DNA from: JAJPJE01 sp963724985
GTDB lineage: Bacteria; Acidobacteriota; Terriglobia; Terriglobales; Acidobacteriaceae
Direction of reading: 5' to 3'
DNA: 64,000 nt
NCBI GenBank assembly: GCA_963724985.1
Contig: CAVRWV010000004.1
Span: 1 to 64,000 of the forward strand
Shown in pieces: positions 38,322-45,307 of this stretch. Under the pieces are notes generated by a model. That model made no database searches and was not told the DNA's origin. It saw only the letters and a list, made by a program, of their open reading frames with translations. The position numbers were made by a program, and so were the translations under genes. Position 1 is the first letter of the stretch. Every line of letters begins with the position of its first letter.

Positions 38322-38956
38322 GCCCCTGCTGCCATACTCAGTTGCTGGGCCTTCTTCGCTTCTGCAATCCGAGTCAAATGGTACTGAAAGTAGTAGATGT
38401 TGAAGAAGAATGTCATCACTCCGCTGAGGGTTAGCCCAATAGGTTCCGCAGAGTTGTAATGTTCCTCGAATGAGCCTCTCATGCTGAAGGCACCCACAAT
38501 GAAAAGTACCGTTCCAGTGAGCTGCATCAATCCAGCAAGGGGTACGAATTGCCTTGAAACATTCATCACAATAGCCGATACGAAGCCAGCAACGGCGAGT
38601 CCGTAGTAAAGGAGGGCCTTGCTCGATGGATCAATCTTCTTTACGAACCCGGCTTGCACGAATGCCCATACCCATCCAAACAAACCGCAGGTGATGAAGC
38701 CCAACGCCAACACGATGCCCCAATGTAAAGACGGCGGTTCCGGATAGAGGATCGCTGGAGCTGCGGGCTGGGTACGTATGGCCGGAGCCGCGACCGGAAT
38801 TGTTCCGATCACCTGCGAGACTGGCACCCAATCGGTCATTCCTTCGCTCCGTGTCATATCGGTGAGAAGGATGTTGCCAGCAGACACGTAGCGCTGGAGA
38901 TCAGCCAGGCTGTACGGTCCGTATTCGTTCAAGTCACGTTTGATGTAATAGTTCAT
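38318..38956 (-). CDS. GYF_2 (DUF4339) domain multi-pass membrane protein
   Basis: A 212-residue protein. Residues 1-50 form a GYF_2/DUF4339 domain (YYIKRDLNEYGPYSLADLQRY split, then GMTDWVPVSQV), a small domain thought to bind proline-rich peptides. A Pro/Ala linker (about 53-75) leads to four predicted helices (about 78-200). Pro-rich linkers occur in the neighbouring RING/TM2 protein (about 82-108), so an interaction between the two membrane proteins is a reasonable guess. A GAGGA ribosome site precedes ATG 38956. The 3' end overlaps the DUF2752 start by four bases. Confidence 0.85.
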   Translation of the reverse strand: MNYYIKRDLNEYGPYSLADLQRYVSAGNILLTDMTRSEGMTDWVPVSQVIGTIPVAAPAIRTQPAAPAILYPEPPSLHWGIVLALGFITCGLFGWVWAFVQAGFVKKIDPSSKALLYYGLAVAGFVSAIVMNVSRQFVPLAGLMQLTGTVLFIVGAFSMRGSFEEHYNSAEPIGLTLSGVMTFFFNIYYFQYHLTRIAEAKKAQQLSMAAGA

Positions 38957-38971
38957 GGGAATTCCTCGTTA

Positions 38972-39556
38972 TTAAGTGAATTGGACTCCATCGTTGTCTT
39001 TGTTAACCAGGCATATCTCAATCAGGGCCCAAATCCAGCTGACAATTGCACCGTAAAAGCATGTGAGGATCGTCAAAAATAGCTGGCCAACTCCCTTGCG
39101 CACATATCCTGCATAGAAGTTGTGAACTCCGAAAATGCCGAAGAAGACTCCCAGCAGAACAAAGTTAACGCGACTTCGGGGCCTGTTATCTGACGCATAG
39201 AGTTCAGCAAGACTCGGCTCAGACGAGCTGACTGATCCTGTAACCGGCGGAGGCGGGGTATCGCTGCCTACAAAGGGAGGTGGAGCGGCCGGTGTCGTCG
39301 CGGCTGCGGGAACAGGAACCGAAGCGACGAGCGTCGCCGTTGGCATGGGCGCCACACTCAGGCTGGTTGCGATTTCAGTATTCGAGACACTGATTTTGGG
39401 GTCGTCAACCGGCGCCTGCGCGCAGCCGAAAACAGTACATCCGCCATTCTCGGCGTAACAATCCTGATGATGCGGAGTGCCGCATCCCGGACAGTCGATG
39501 TTTCCGCCGTCAGCAGGATCAATTTCCCCTCGACAATATGGGCAGATCGCCGTCAC
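38972..39556 (-). CDS. RING-like zinc finger plus TM2 domain protein, candidate E3
   Basis: A 194-residue protein. The N-terminus has eight possible zinc ligands in a RING/treble-clef-like order: C5-x2-C8, C22-x2-C25, H29 (or H30), C33, C40 and C45. A long Pro/Ala/Ser/Thr linker (about 46-125) follows, then a TM2 domain (about 129-185) with two helices and the LGVFFGIFGVHNFYAGY motif. Prokaryotic RING-type fingers have been linked to Ubl operons by comparative genomics; here the finger would act as an E2-recruiting E3 at the membrane. That activity is inference. The start is GTG 39556, overlapping the FHA gene stop as GTGA. Confidence 0.83.
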   Translation of the reverse strand: MTAICPYCRGEIDPADGGNIDCPGCGTPHHQDCYAENGGCTVFGCAQAPVDDPKISVSNTEIATSLSVAPMPTATLVASVPVPAAATTPAAPPPFVGSDTPPPPVTGSVSSSEPSLAELYASDNRPRSRVNFVLLGVFFGIFGVHNFYAGYVRKGVGQLFLTILTCFYGAIVSWIWALIEICLVNKDNDGVQFT

Positions 39557-40611
39557 TTTTTCTGCTTCTCCTGGTAACGGAATGCGTATCTGCCGATTTG
39601 CAAAATCGTTCCACTCTGTAAGACCTGCAACTTTACCGATTGCCCGCCCACGTAGACGTCCCCCAACGCGCGAACCTGCACGCGCGCGCCAGCAACTTCA
39701 ATCACCGCGTGTTGAGGAAGGATGTTGGAGTCCTTGAACAGATAAATATCGGATTGCTGCTGGCTACCAATTACCGTGAGTGCCTTGTAAAGGATGAACT
39801 GTTTCCCGGCCAGCGGCCCAGCTGTGACATACAGCCAGCGGTCTTTCAAAGCGCTTTCAACAAAGCCCATGGCAATGCCAGTGGAGAGGCCGAACAAGCC
39901 AAATCCCAATGCCCGGCTAGCCGCACCGCCATGCGTAAGCCACGCAACCGGATCGAAGAGTATCCCTCCCAATCCAGCACCAATCATGCCGCCCGCGATT
40001 CCATAAAGAAGCTTCTTGGAAGATTGGCCGACGATGCCGTACACGACTCCGCCGCCAACACCGAAAGCGATCCAAGCCACTCCTCGCGCGATCCACACGG
40101 CGGGATTCTTGAACGACCGCACCCCGGCCTCATAACAAATCTGCGTTCCGATGGCATAGATCACATTGGCCGCGAACATGAAGACGAAGCCAAGTGCAAT
40201 GCCGAGTGGCAAGGCTAGAAGTGCACGCTTCAACGCTTTTATTGGCGAGCGTTCGACGATGCTCTCAGCAACCCCGCAAGAAATACAGAAGAACGTCATG
40301 ACGAGAGGCAGTATCCAGACATTGCCCCACCTGTGAGCGTTCGGGCCGTCCACGAAACCGTGCTCGCTGATTGCCCAGCCAGCCAATGCGCCCAGAAGCC
40401 CACCTGCCCCGAGATAAAACCAGCCTTGCAACAGGAGGCTCCCGCGCTCCTCGTTGAAAAGCGGCTCTTGCTCGCCAGTCAAAGTGCCGTAGCTTTTCTG
40501 CGCCGTGCCGGGCTTATCAGCAATGGTTACTGGGACAGCCGAGTTCACTTCGACGTTAGCAAGGTCGTCGAGCGTGATCTTGATTCCCTTGCTGTCATTG
40601 CTGGTGGGCAT
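39553..40611 (-). CDS. Multi-pass membrane protein with C-terminal FHA domain
   Basis: A 352-residue protein with about seven hydrophobic, Gly-rich segments (about 60-250) and a cytoplasmic FHA domain at about 260-350. The FHA pattern is visible as VIGSQQQSDIYL, PQHAVIEVAGARVQVRAL and GGQSVKLQVLQSGTILQIG. In canonical FHA domains GR-S-N-H residues bind phosphothreonine; here the strand-3 GR is GS, so binding needs testing. No Ser/Thr kinase is encoded in the operon. It overlaps the JAB gene by 17 bases and the RING/TM2 gene by four. Confidence 0.85.
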   Translation of the reverse strand: MPTSNDSKGIKITLDDLANVEVNSAVPVTIADKPGTAQKSYGTLTGEQEPLFNEERGSLLLQGWFYLGAGGLLGALAGWAISEHGFVDGPNAHRWGNVWILPLVMTFFCISCGVAESIVERSPIKALKRALLALPLGIALGFVFMFAANVIYAIGTQICYEAGVRSFKNPAVWIARGVAWIAFGVGGGVVYGIVGQSSKKLLYGIAGGMIGAGLGGILFDPVAWLTHGGAASRALGFGLFGLSTGIAMGFVESALKDRWLYVTAGPLAGKQFILYKALTVIGSQQQSDIYLFKDSNILPQHAVIEVAGARVQVRALGDVYVGGQSVKLQVLQSGTILQIGRYAFRYQEKQKK

Positions 40612-41437
40612 CTTTTCCCTTTCTTGTGGCGCTTGAATCCGTCTGCGGTTGGTCCGCAGGTGTTTTGCCTGGATCGCCCTTGCTTAGAGGTGAGGATGTA
40701 AACGGGTCTCGCAGCACAATCGGTTGATCGAGAAGCGGCCGTCCAGTCAGGGGATCGACCGGCAAGACTAATATGCGCGGGAATACGTACCATGCAATCA
40801 ACAGTCCCAAACACAAGGCCGACAGATGCGACAACACCGTCGCTGCCCAGTTCATCCACCGCGGCGGTGTGTACGAACTTGCAGCAATTGGCTGCTTTAC
40901 GTTCTCCTCCATCTCGAAATCGTCTTGAAATCCGACAGGCTCCGGTTTGCCGGTTTCTCCGGCACCCTCGCCGCCGCGCTTGTCGGAGATCTCTATGTGA
41001 GAGAGTCGTTCGAGGCGCTCGCCGTTCCAGCCGAAGCACCCCTCCTCATCACTCACCGGATCGAACACCCACGCGACCTGGAAGGGAGATGAAAAGAAAT
41101 TTTTGTGGATGAAGGTGTCGTGATCCGAGAGGAAGACGCCGAATCCAGGGTGCGAGTGATACCATCCGGCAATTCGCTGATCCGGAAACTCGGCATCCTT
41201 CGTGCGATAAATATGTTCCCATGTGTCCTGGGTGAACGTGACATGAGTTCCCGCCTGGGCGGCGTTTAATCCAGGGATTGCGGCTTCAATTACGATACTT
41301 TGCTCGGACGGATTGCCTATCAGGACGCCGCAGACTTCGGTTTTGCTGCAGGACCGAGCGTGCTGCCGAATTTGCCGGACGACATCACTGTCGATCTTAA
41401 GTTGCAGTCGCCCCGAATTTGATTTGTGCTTGCCCAA
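40595..41437 (-). CDS. JAB/MPN (JAMM) isopeptidase with membrane anchor
   Basis: A 280-residue predicted deubiquitinase-like zinc metalloprotease. The JAMM motif is complete: E34 in TEVCGVLIG, then H94-x-H96-x10-D107 in WYHSHPGFGVFLSDHD, with S104 in place. A linker (about 150-195) leads to one transmembrane helix (about 199-220) and a Pro-rich tail with VDPLTGRPLLDQPI. It would remove Ubl from targets or process precursors; the Ubl here already ends in Gly, so deconjugation is the likelier role. The start is TTG 41437 with AAGGACGGGG upstream. The codon before it is an in-frame TAA (the E1 stop), so no earlier start exists. Confidence 0.92.
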   Translation of the reverse strand: MGKHKSNSGRLQLKIDSDVVRQIRQHARSCSKTEVCGVLIGNPSEQSIVIEAAIPGLNAAQAGTHVTFTQDTWEHIYRTKDAEFPDQRIAGWYHSHPGFGVFLSDHDTFIHKNFFSSPFQVAWVFDPVSDEEGCFGWNGERLERLSHIEISDKRGGEGAGETGKPEPVGFQDDFEMEENVKQPIAASSYTPPRWMNWAATVLSHLSALCLGLLIAWYVFPRILVLPVDPLTGRPLLDQPIVLRDPFTSSPLSKGDPGKTPADQPQTDSSATRKGKDAHQQ

Positions 41438-42637
41438 TTATCCCCGTCCTTTCGCAAGCACGCCCAGCACATCAGGCTGATCGCCGGAGAGCAGATAAGC
41501 AATCTCGCGCTCACTCGAACGAGCGACGAAGAGATCGAATAGCGGCAGACCAAGTTCGTCGAGGGTGCGACTTCCGTAATCTTCAGTTCCGGAGTAACTG
41601 TGTACGGTTATTACCGTCCGCAGTTGACCGTCTTTCGGGCACCGCCCCGCATCAACAGTCACCGAACCCACGGGGACGAAGCACTCCTCCTCCCTTCCGC
41701 AATGAGGACAAGACAGTTTCTGAATGACGTCGCGGCTGAACTCGATGGTCACCTCGGGAGTATCCAGGGCGGTCCGAGCCCGGGCCAGTAACTCCTCAAG
41801 CGTTATCTCGCTGGATCGCTCTGATAAAGCAACGGTCTCACTTACCGTGTAGTGACTCATGCACTCGGGATTCTCGGTGTACTCAACGACGTACGAAGTG
41901 TGGTTCAGTCCTTCGAAGATCAGGCACCGGCCGGCAAGCGTGTCCAGTCCGTGAATCAGTTTGACCGCTTCCTGCACTTGAATCCCAGCGATGATGGACG
42001 AAATCGTCGGCGTGGTGGGAATCTTCCCTTCAGTGTTGTTCTCGTGGGCCAGCAGGTTGCAGGACATTCGTTTCTGCAACATTTGCCAATCCACTTCGCC
42101 CAGAGTGCATTCATAGCAAGGCGGCGAGCCGGGCAAAAATACCCGGGCGAGACCATTGATTCCCTCGATTGCGCCGTCAATCCACGGGCGATTGACTTTC
42201 CACGCCGAGCGATTGATCCACAATCTCGCCTCGCGATTATCAAGTCCGGCGAGAATCACGTCGCTCCAGGCGAACAGTCCAAGGCCGCATCCGTAAAGGA
42301 CATTGGCCACGAGAGGCTGTACCTGAATTTCGGGGGCTACGGACCTGAGAGACTTCGCTGCGACTTCGGCCTTATAGCTGCCGATATTTTCCGTCCGAAA
42401 AAGCACCGTGCGTGAGAGATTCGACTCCTCGATGCGATCGAGGTCGACAACTACGATTTTCTGGAATCCCAGCAATGCGAGGTTCTTCAGAATCTCATTG
42501 CCGAGTGCTCCGGCGCCAACCACGAGCACGCGGGTTTCCGCGATCTTCGCCTGATCCCACCAGGGAATGAGGCGTAAGCGGCTGAATCGATCTTCGACCA
42601 GCTCACCACCTGTGACCGATACTTGATTTGGGATCAT
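41438..42637 (-). CDS. E1-like ubiquitin-activating enzyme (ThiF/MoeB/UBA fold)
   Basis: A 399-residue adenylating enzyme. The Rossmann nucleotide motif is GAGALG (41-46); DLDRIEESNLSR (65-76) supplies the Asp and Arg of the ThiF/E1 active site. C174 and C177 (PPCYEC) pair with C310 and C313 (SCPHC) as the probable zinc site. C193 in KRMSCNLL is where MOCS3/MoeB-type enzymes carry the thioester Cys before the PTTPTISSIIAGIQVQEAVKL helix. A C-terminal extension of about 80 residues follows the zinc site. It would adenylate the C-terminal Gly of the Ubl and pass it by thioester to the E2. It begins five bases after the Ubl stop with a GGGAG ribosome site. Confidence 0.93.
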   Translation of the reverse strand: MIPNQVSVTGGELVEDRFSRLRLIPWWDQAKIAETRVLVVGAGALGNEILKNLALLGFQKIVVVDLDRIEESNLSRTVLFRTENIGSYKAEVAAKSLRSVAPEIQVQPLVANVLYGCGLGLFAWSDVILAGLDNREARLWINRSAWKVNRPWIDGAIEGINGLARVFLPGSPPCYECTLGEVDWQMLQKRMSCNLLAHENNTEGKIPTTPTISSIIAGIQVQEAVKLIHGLDTLAGRCLIFEGLNHTSYVVEYTENPECMSHYTVSETVALSERSSEITLEELLARARTALDTPEVTIEFSRDVIQKLSCPHCGREEECFVPVGSVTVDAGRCPKDGQLRTVITVHSYSGTEDYGSRTLDELGLPLFDLFVARSSEREIAYLLSGDQPDVLGVLAKGRG

Positions 42638-42642
42638 GCTCC

Positions 42643-42912
42643 CTATCCGGCCGTTATCTCAGGCTGCAAGCGGAGAATGTCGCCGTCCCGAACCGAGGCA
42701 TCATTCAAAGTTTGAGTGTCCTGGATTTGTCGCCCGGAATTTTTGTGGTGAAACTTGTAACTCAGCGGAGCTCCATCGGGGCCGTTCGTCGGAAGGCGCA
42801 GCTTCTGGACCAGCACCGCGATGATCTTGTTACATGGAGCATCGTCCGGCAATTCCACCGGCACCCTTTTATTTTCCGTTGAGTCGTAGACTGTGACGTT
42901 AATGTTAGCCAT
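42643..42912 (-). CDS. Ubiquitin-like modifier (beta-grasp, YukD-like)
   Basis: An 89-residue beta-grasp protein. The strand pair (INVTVYDSTENKRVPVELPD), the helix (CNKIIAVLVQKLRLP), LSYKFHHKNSGRQIQ (compare the ubiquitin I44/G47 region) and LNDASVRDGDILRLQPE (compare LxDYxIxxxSTLHLVLR) follow the ubiquitin order. The C-terminus is PEITAG: a single terminal glycine with no tail and no Gly-Gly, so it could be adenylated without proteolytic maturation. It lies eight bases after the protease gene and five before the E1 gene. The link to the E1, E2 and JAB genes makes a modifier role far likelier than a secretion-system YukD role; no ESX genes are present. Confidence 0.9.
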   Translation of the reverse strand: MANINVTVYDSTENKRVPVELPDDAPCNKIIAVLVQKLRLPTNGPDGAPLSYKFHHKNSGRQIQDTQTLNDASVRDGDILRLQPEITAG

Positions 42913-42920
42913 CTTTAGCT

Positions 42921-44015
42921 TTAGTGACTGGTCGACTGCACTGAACCCGTCTCTTGTGACCCTTTGATTTGATCTTTGGATAGACTTGCTTTCTGGAACT
43001 CAAGTAAACGTGTGCGGCCATCGCCTAAAAATTCCCAGCCCGACTCGTGCACAAACGCACCGGCGCCGACGGCAAAATTCAAATTCTCGGCATTCGGGTT
43101 GATGCTTTTGTCCATGGTGTAGCTGACGATGCCAACGAGTTTGCCGGCGTCATCGTACACGGGGCCGCCGCTGTTCCCGGGGCTGATTGGCGCCGAGATC
43201 TGCAATGTATCGTTGTCCACCCGTGAGACGATCCCTGAACTCAACGCGAACTTCAGACCTTCTGGATGGCCGATCACGTAGATCGATTCTCCCTGTACGA
43301 CGTCGCCATGCTCGGAGATCGGTTGCGTAAACTCGCCCTCCCCGGAGAGTCTTGGCATCCATATCAGAGCGAGGTCTTTCGTCGTGTGGCGAGCGATTAC
43401 TTCTGCGTTCGCCCACACGCCAGACGCCATCGAAACCAGTACTTTCCTCGATTTTCCGTCTCCGCCGAAGTCGGCTACGTGCTTGGCCGTCGCGAACAAA
43501 TAGCCGGCAGAGTTGGCTCTAAGCAGGACGCCGGCACCGAAGCCGGCTGATGGAACATCCTGGTGGGAAAACCAGTTTCTATGGGCGGGAGTGATCACCG
43601 CGACCAGTGGCCGTAACTGCTCCGAAACCTGAGTGGCCGACATCCTGGACTTCGCCGGAAGAGCGGGAAAATCCGACTTCTCATCCAGTTCGCTTAAACC
43701 GGAGCTCATGATGGCGGGCAGTGGCCCCACCGACATCAAGAAGACGGTGGCAACCGAGGTAATAAGTCCGCTGACCACAAGCAGAGTGCAAAGGAAGCCG
43801 GTCCACGCATATCGCGTTCTCGGGGGTTGAGTTCGAAACGCGACTCTCAGAATAATCGCTACCAGACAGAGCAGCGGCAAAACCAGGGCCAAAGCCGACA
43901 TTGCCACCTTTGCCCATATTGGAATGGGAGAAGGGAGCTTTGCTTCGATGCGGAGCTCTTGTGGTTGTACACGAATCTCCGCCAATTCATCAGGACTGAT
44001 GACAACTTTGTCCAT
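42921..44015 (-). CDS. Membrane-anchored trypsin-like serine protease
   Basis: A 364-residue protein, first in the Ubl operon. A cytoplasmic N-terminal tail (1-30) is followed by two helices (about 33-59 and 70-95) and a trypsin-like domain (about 130-330). The triad is H179 (ATAKHVADFG), D214 (TTKDLALIW) and S282 (SPGNSGGPVYD); the IGHPEGLKF segment is HtrA-like. No PDZ domain follows. With two helices the protease domain would be on the same side as the N-terminus, plausibly cytoplasmic, where it could cut Ubl-tagged or FHA-bound targets; topology is inferred. The operon promoter lies 45-74 bases upstream. Confidence 0.88.
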   Translation of the reverse strand: MDKVVISPDELAEIRVQPQELRIEAKLPSPIPIWAKVAMSALALVLPLLCLVAIILRVAFRTQPPRTRYAWTGFLCTLLVVSGLITSVATVFLMSVGPLPAIMSSGLSELDEKSDFPALPAKSRMSATQVSEQLRPLVAVITPAHRNWFSHQDVPSAGFGAGVLLRANSAGYLFATAKHVADFGGDGKSRKVLVSMASGVWANAEVIARHTTKDLALIWMPRLSGEGEFTQPISEHGDVVQGESIYVIGHPEGLKFALSSGIVSRVDNDTLQISAPISPGNSGGPVYDDAGKLVGIVSYTMDKSINPNAENLNFAVGAGAFVHESGWEFLGDGRTRLLEFQKASLSKDQIKGSQETGSVQSTSH

Positions 44016-44059
44016 TATTGGCTCGGCTCAGGCGCCATTTTTGCGATGGTAAGCGACTG

Positions 44060-44089
44060 TATATAACAGCTTCATCTTACAAAAGGCAA
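44060..44089 (-). promoter_or_regulatory. Putative sigma70-like promoter of the Ubl operon
   Basis: On the minus strand TTGCCT (44089-44084) and TATATA (44065-44060) are separated by 18 bases (17 if TTATAT is used). They lie upstream of the protease ATG at 44015, giving an untranslated leader of roughly 35-40 bases. Confidence 0.5.
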
Positions 44090-44177
44090 GTTACGAATCG
44101 GTTTAAAACTGCGAAGAAGGGGATTTTGCGGAACAGGCGTGTGGCGACGCAGCCGTTGGTCGAAGGGTGCCAGGGTG

Positions 44178-44205
44178 ACCCCGCCGGCGAATGCACCGGC
44201 GGGGT
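44178..44205 (-). terminator. Perfect 10-bp stem-loop between divergent units
   Basis: ACCCCGCCGG (44178-44187) and CCGGCGGGGT (44196-44205) form a perfect 10-bp stem with an 8-base loop, located 12 bases past the stop of the small exported protein on the minus strand. There is no T run, so it may be a terminator of a factor-assisted kind or an insulating structure upstream of the Ubl operon promoter. Confidence 0.45.
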
Positions 44206-44216
44206 GTATTAAAGTT

Positions 44217-44552
44217 TCATTGGTCTACTTTTTTTCCGAGATCTTTAACTCCGACAGCGGTCTTTTCTCCGCCCTCCTCTGTATATTTCACGCTCACGTG
44301 CGCGCCTTCCTTGACGTCGCCGCCGGCGTCTTTCGCACCCTCGATCACTGTTTTGTCCGTGTATTTAATGGTGTGTTCTGTTCCGTCGGCTGTCTTTACC
44401 ACCATCGTCTTCGTGTCTTTGTCCACGTGCTTCACGACGCCGGACACCATGTGGGTAAGGTCCTCCGCAGATGCGCTCTGTGGTGTCGCCAACATTGCTA
44501 AGGCGACGACGCCACACAGCAGGCCTATGCACAGTCTTAATCGAAACAACAT
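44217..44552 (-). CDS. Small exported protein, unknown function
   Basis: A 111-residue protein with a signal peptide (about 1-30, ending SASA) and a small soluble domain of alternating strands (VSGVVKHVDKDTKTMVVKTA, then TEHTIKYTDKTVIEG). This resembles small exported OB-like or DUF5666-type beta domains, though no family was assigned. ATG 44552 has AGGAGG eight bases upstream; the frame is open to 44600, but that longer start has no such site and delays the signal peptide. It lies between the Ubl operon and a Cys-rich exported protein. Confidence 0.72.
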   Translation of the reverse strand: MLFRLRLCIGLLCGVVALAMLATPQSASAEDLTHMVSGVVKHVDKDTKTMVVKTADGTEHTIKYTDKTVIEGAKDAGGDVKEGAHVSVKYTEEGGEKTAVGVKDLGKKVDQ

Positions 44553-44606
44553 CGGATCCTCCTGCGAAACTTTTTGCCGGTAGTCATTTGTTTCCTGCAA
44601 ATGAAA

Positions 44607-45113
44607 TCACTTTGATGCGGGTAGAACGACAGCCTCGCCGTTACTTGAACCACACATTCCGTAAACAGAGCCTGAAACACAAGCGCCGATCGAATATTTG
44701 TAGCAACCGGGCTCCTTCGCGGCGACCGATACATCGCGATTCGATCCTCCGATGATCGTATCCTGCGGCTCGAACGGCGAAGCCGGCCCGAAGTCGATCA
44801 CAAAGCCGGTGTTCTTCTGGGTGGACTTCCACACCACTGAAGTGCCCTGTTTCACACAGAAGAGCACGTTGCTCTTTGGCTTCGTGATACTGGCTGTCGC
44901 CGAAGCCGAATTGGCAGTCCGCTTGACGTCCACGGTACAGGGATCCGAAGCCGATCCACACGTATTCTCCGCATTGCATAAGCTGGCTGGATTCGATTCC
45001 GAACAAGCATATTTGCCACTTCCCTTCTTGTCCGCCATCGCGATAGTTGTAAGCACAACTACGCTAAATAGAACTAACGTGGGATAGAGGACAAGACGGC
45101 ACAGCTTCTTCAT
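44607..45113 (-). CDS. Cysteine-rich exported protein, unknown function
   Basis: A 168-residue protein with a signal peptide (about 1-27, ending AMA). The mature part has eight cysteines (YACSESN, SLCNAENTCGSASDPC, LFCVKQG, GCYKYSIGAC, GMCGSS), suggesting several disulfides, and a segment CVKQGTSVVWKSTQKNTGFVIDF split across the Cys that recalls cupredoxin-like or other beta-sandwich domains. No family was recognised with confidence. It lies 54 bases upstream of the next small exported protein gene on the same strand. Confidence 0.68.
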   Translation of the reverse strand: MKKLCRLVLYPTLVLFSVVVLTTIAMADKKGSGKYACSESNPASLCNAENTCGSASDPCTVDVKRTANSASATASITKPKSNVLFCVKQGTSVVWKSTQKNTGFVIDFGPASPFEPQDTIIGGSNRDVSVAAKEPGCYKYSIGACVSGSVYGMCGSSNGEAVVLPASK

Positions 45114-45307
45114 AAGTTCCTCGCTGCAAGGTGGGACGGCCGTACCCCACTGGCTACAGACGTCTTGTACATGTTGAGTTCGGCCAAGAGATGTTGAAAC
45201 CCGTAAAAGTGCTAGCTGAGCCCTAAAGAAAATTTATGTCTCAGCCAATAGCTCCTGATGCGCTCATGTAGCCGACCTTCGAGACTCCTCCCTTAACTTT
45301 CCGTCAG

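Noticed and set aside
42643..42912. Ubl considered as a YukD/EsaB secretion-system component
   Set aside because: No WXG100, EssB or EccC-type genes occur in the window, and the immediate neighbours are E1 and JAB genes.
37346..44015. Operon considered as type II CBASS or as a Bil system
   Set aside because: No CD-NTase (cGAS-like) gene or phospholipase effector is adjacent, and E1 and E2 are separate proteins, unlike Cap2. The extra membrane, FHA, RING and protease genes are not part of the four-gene Bil set.
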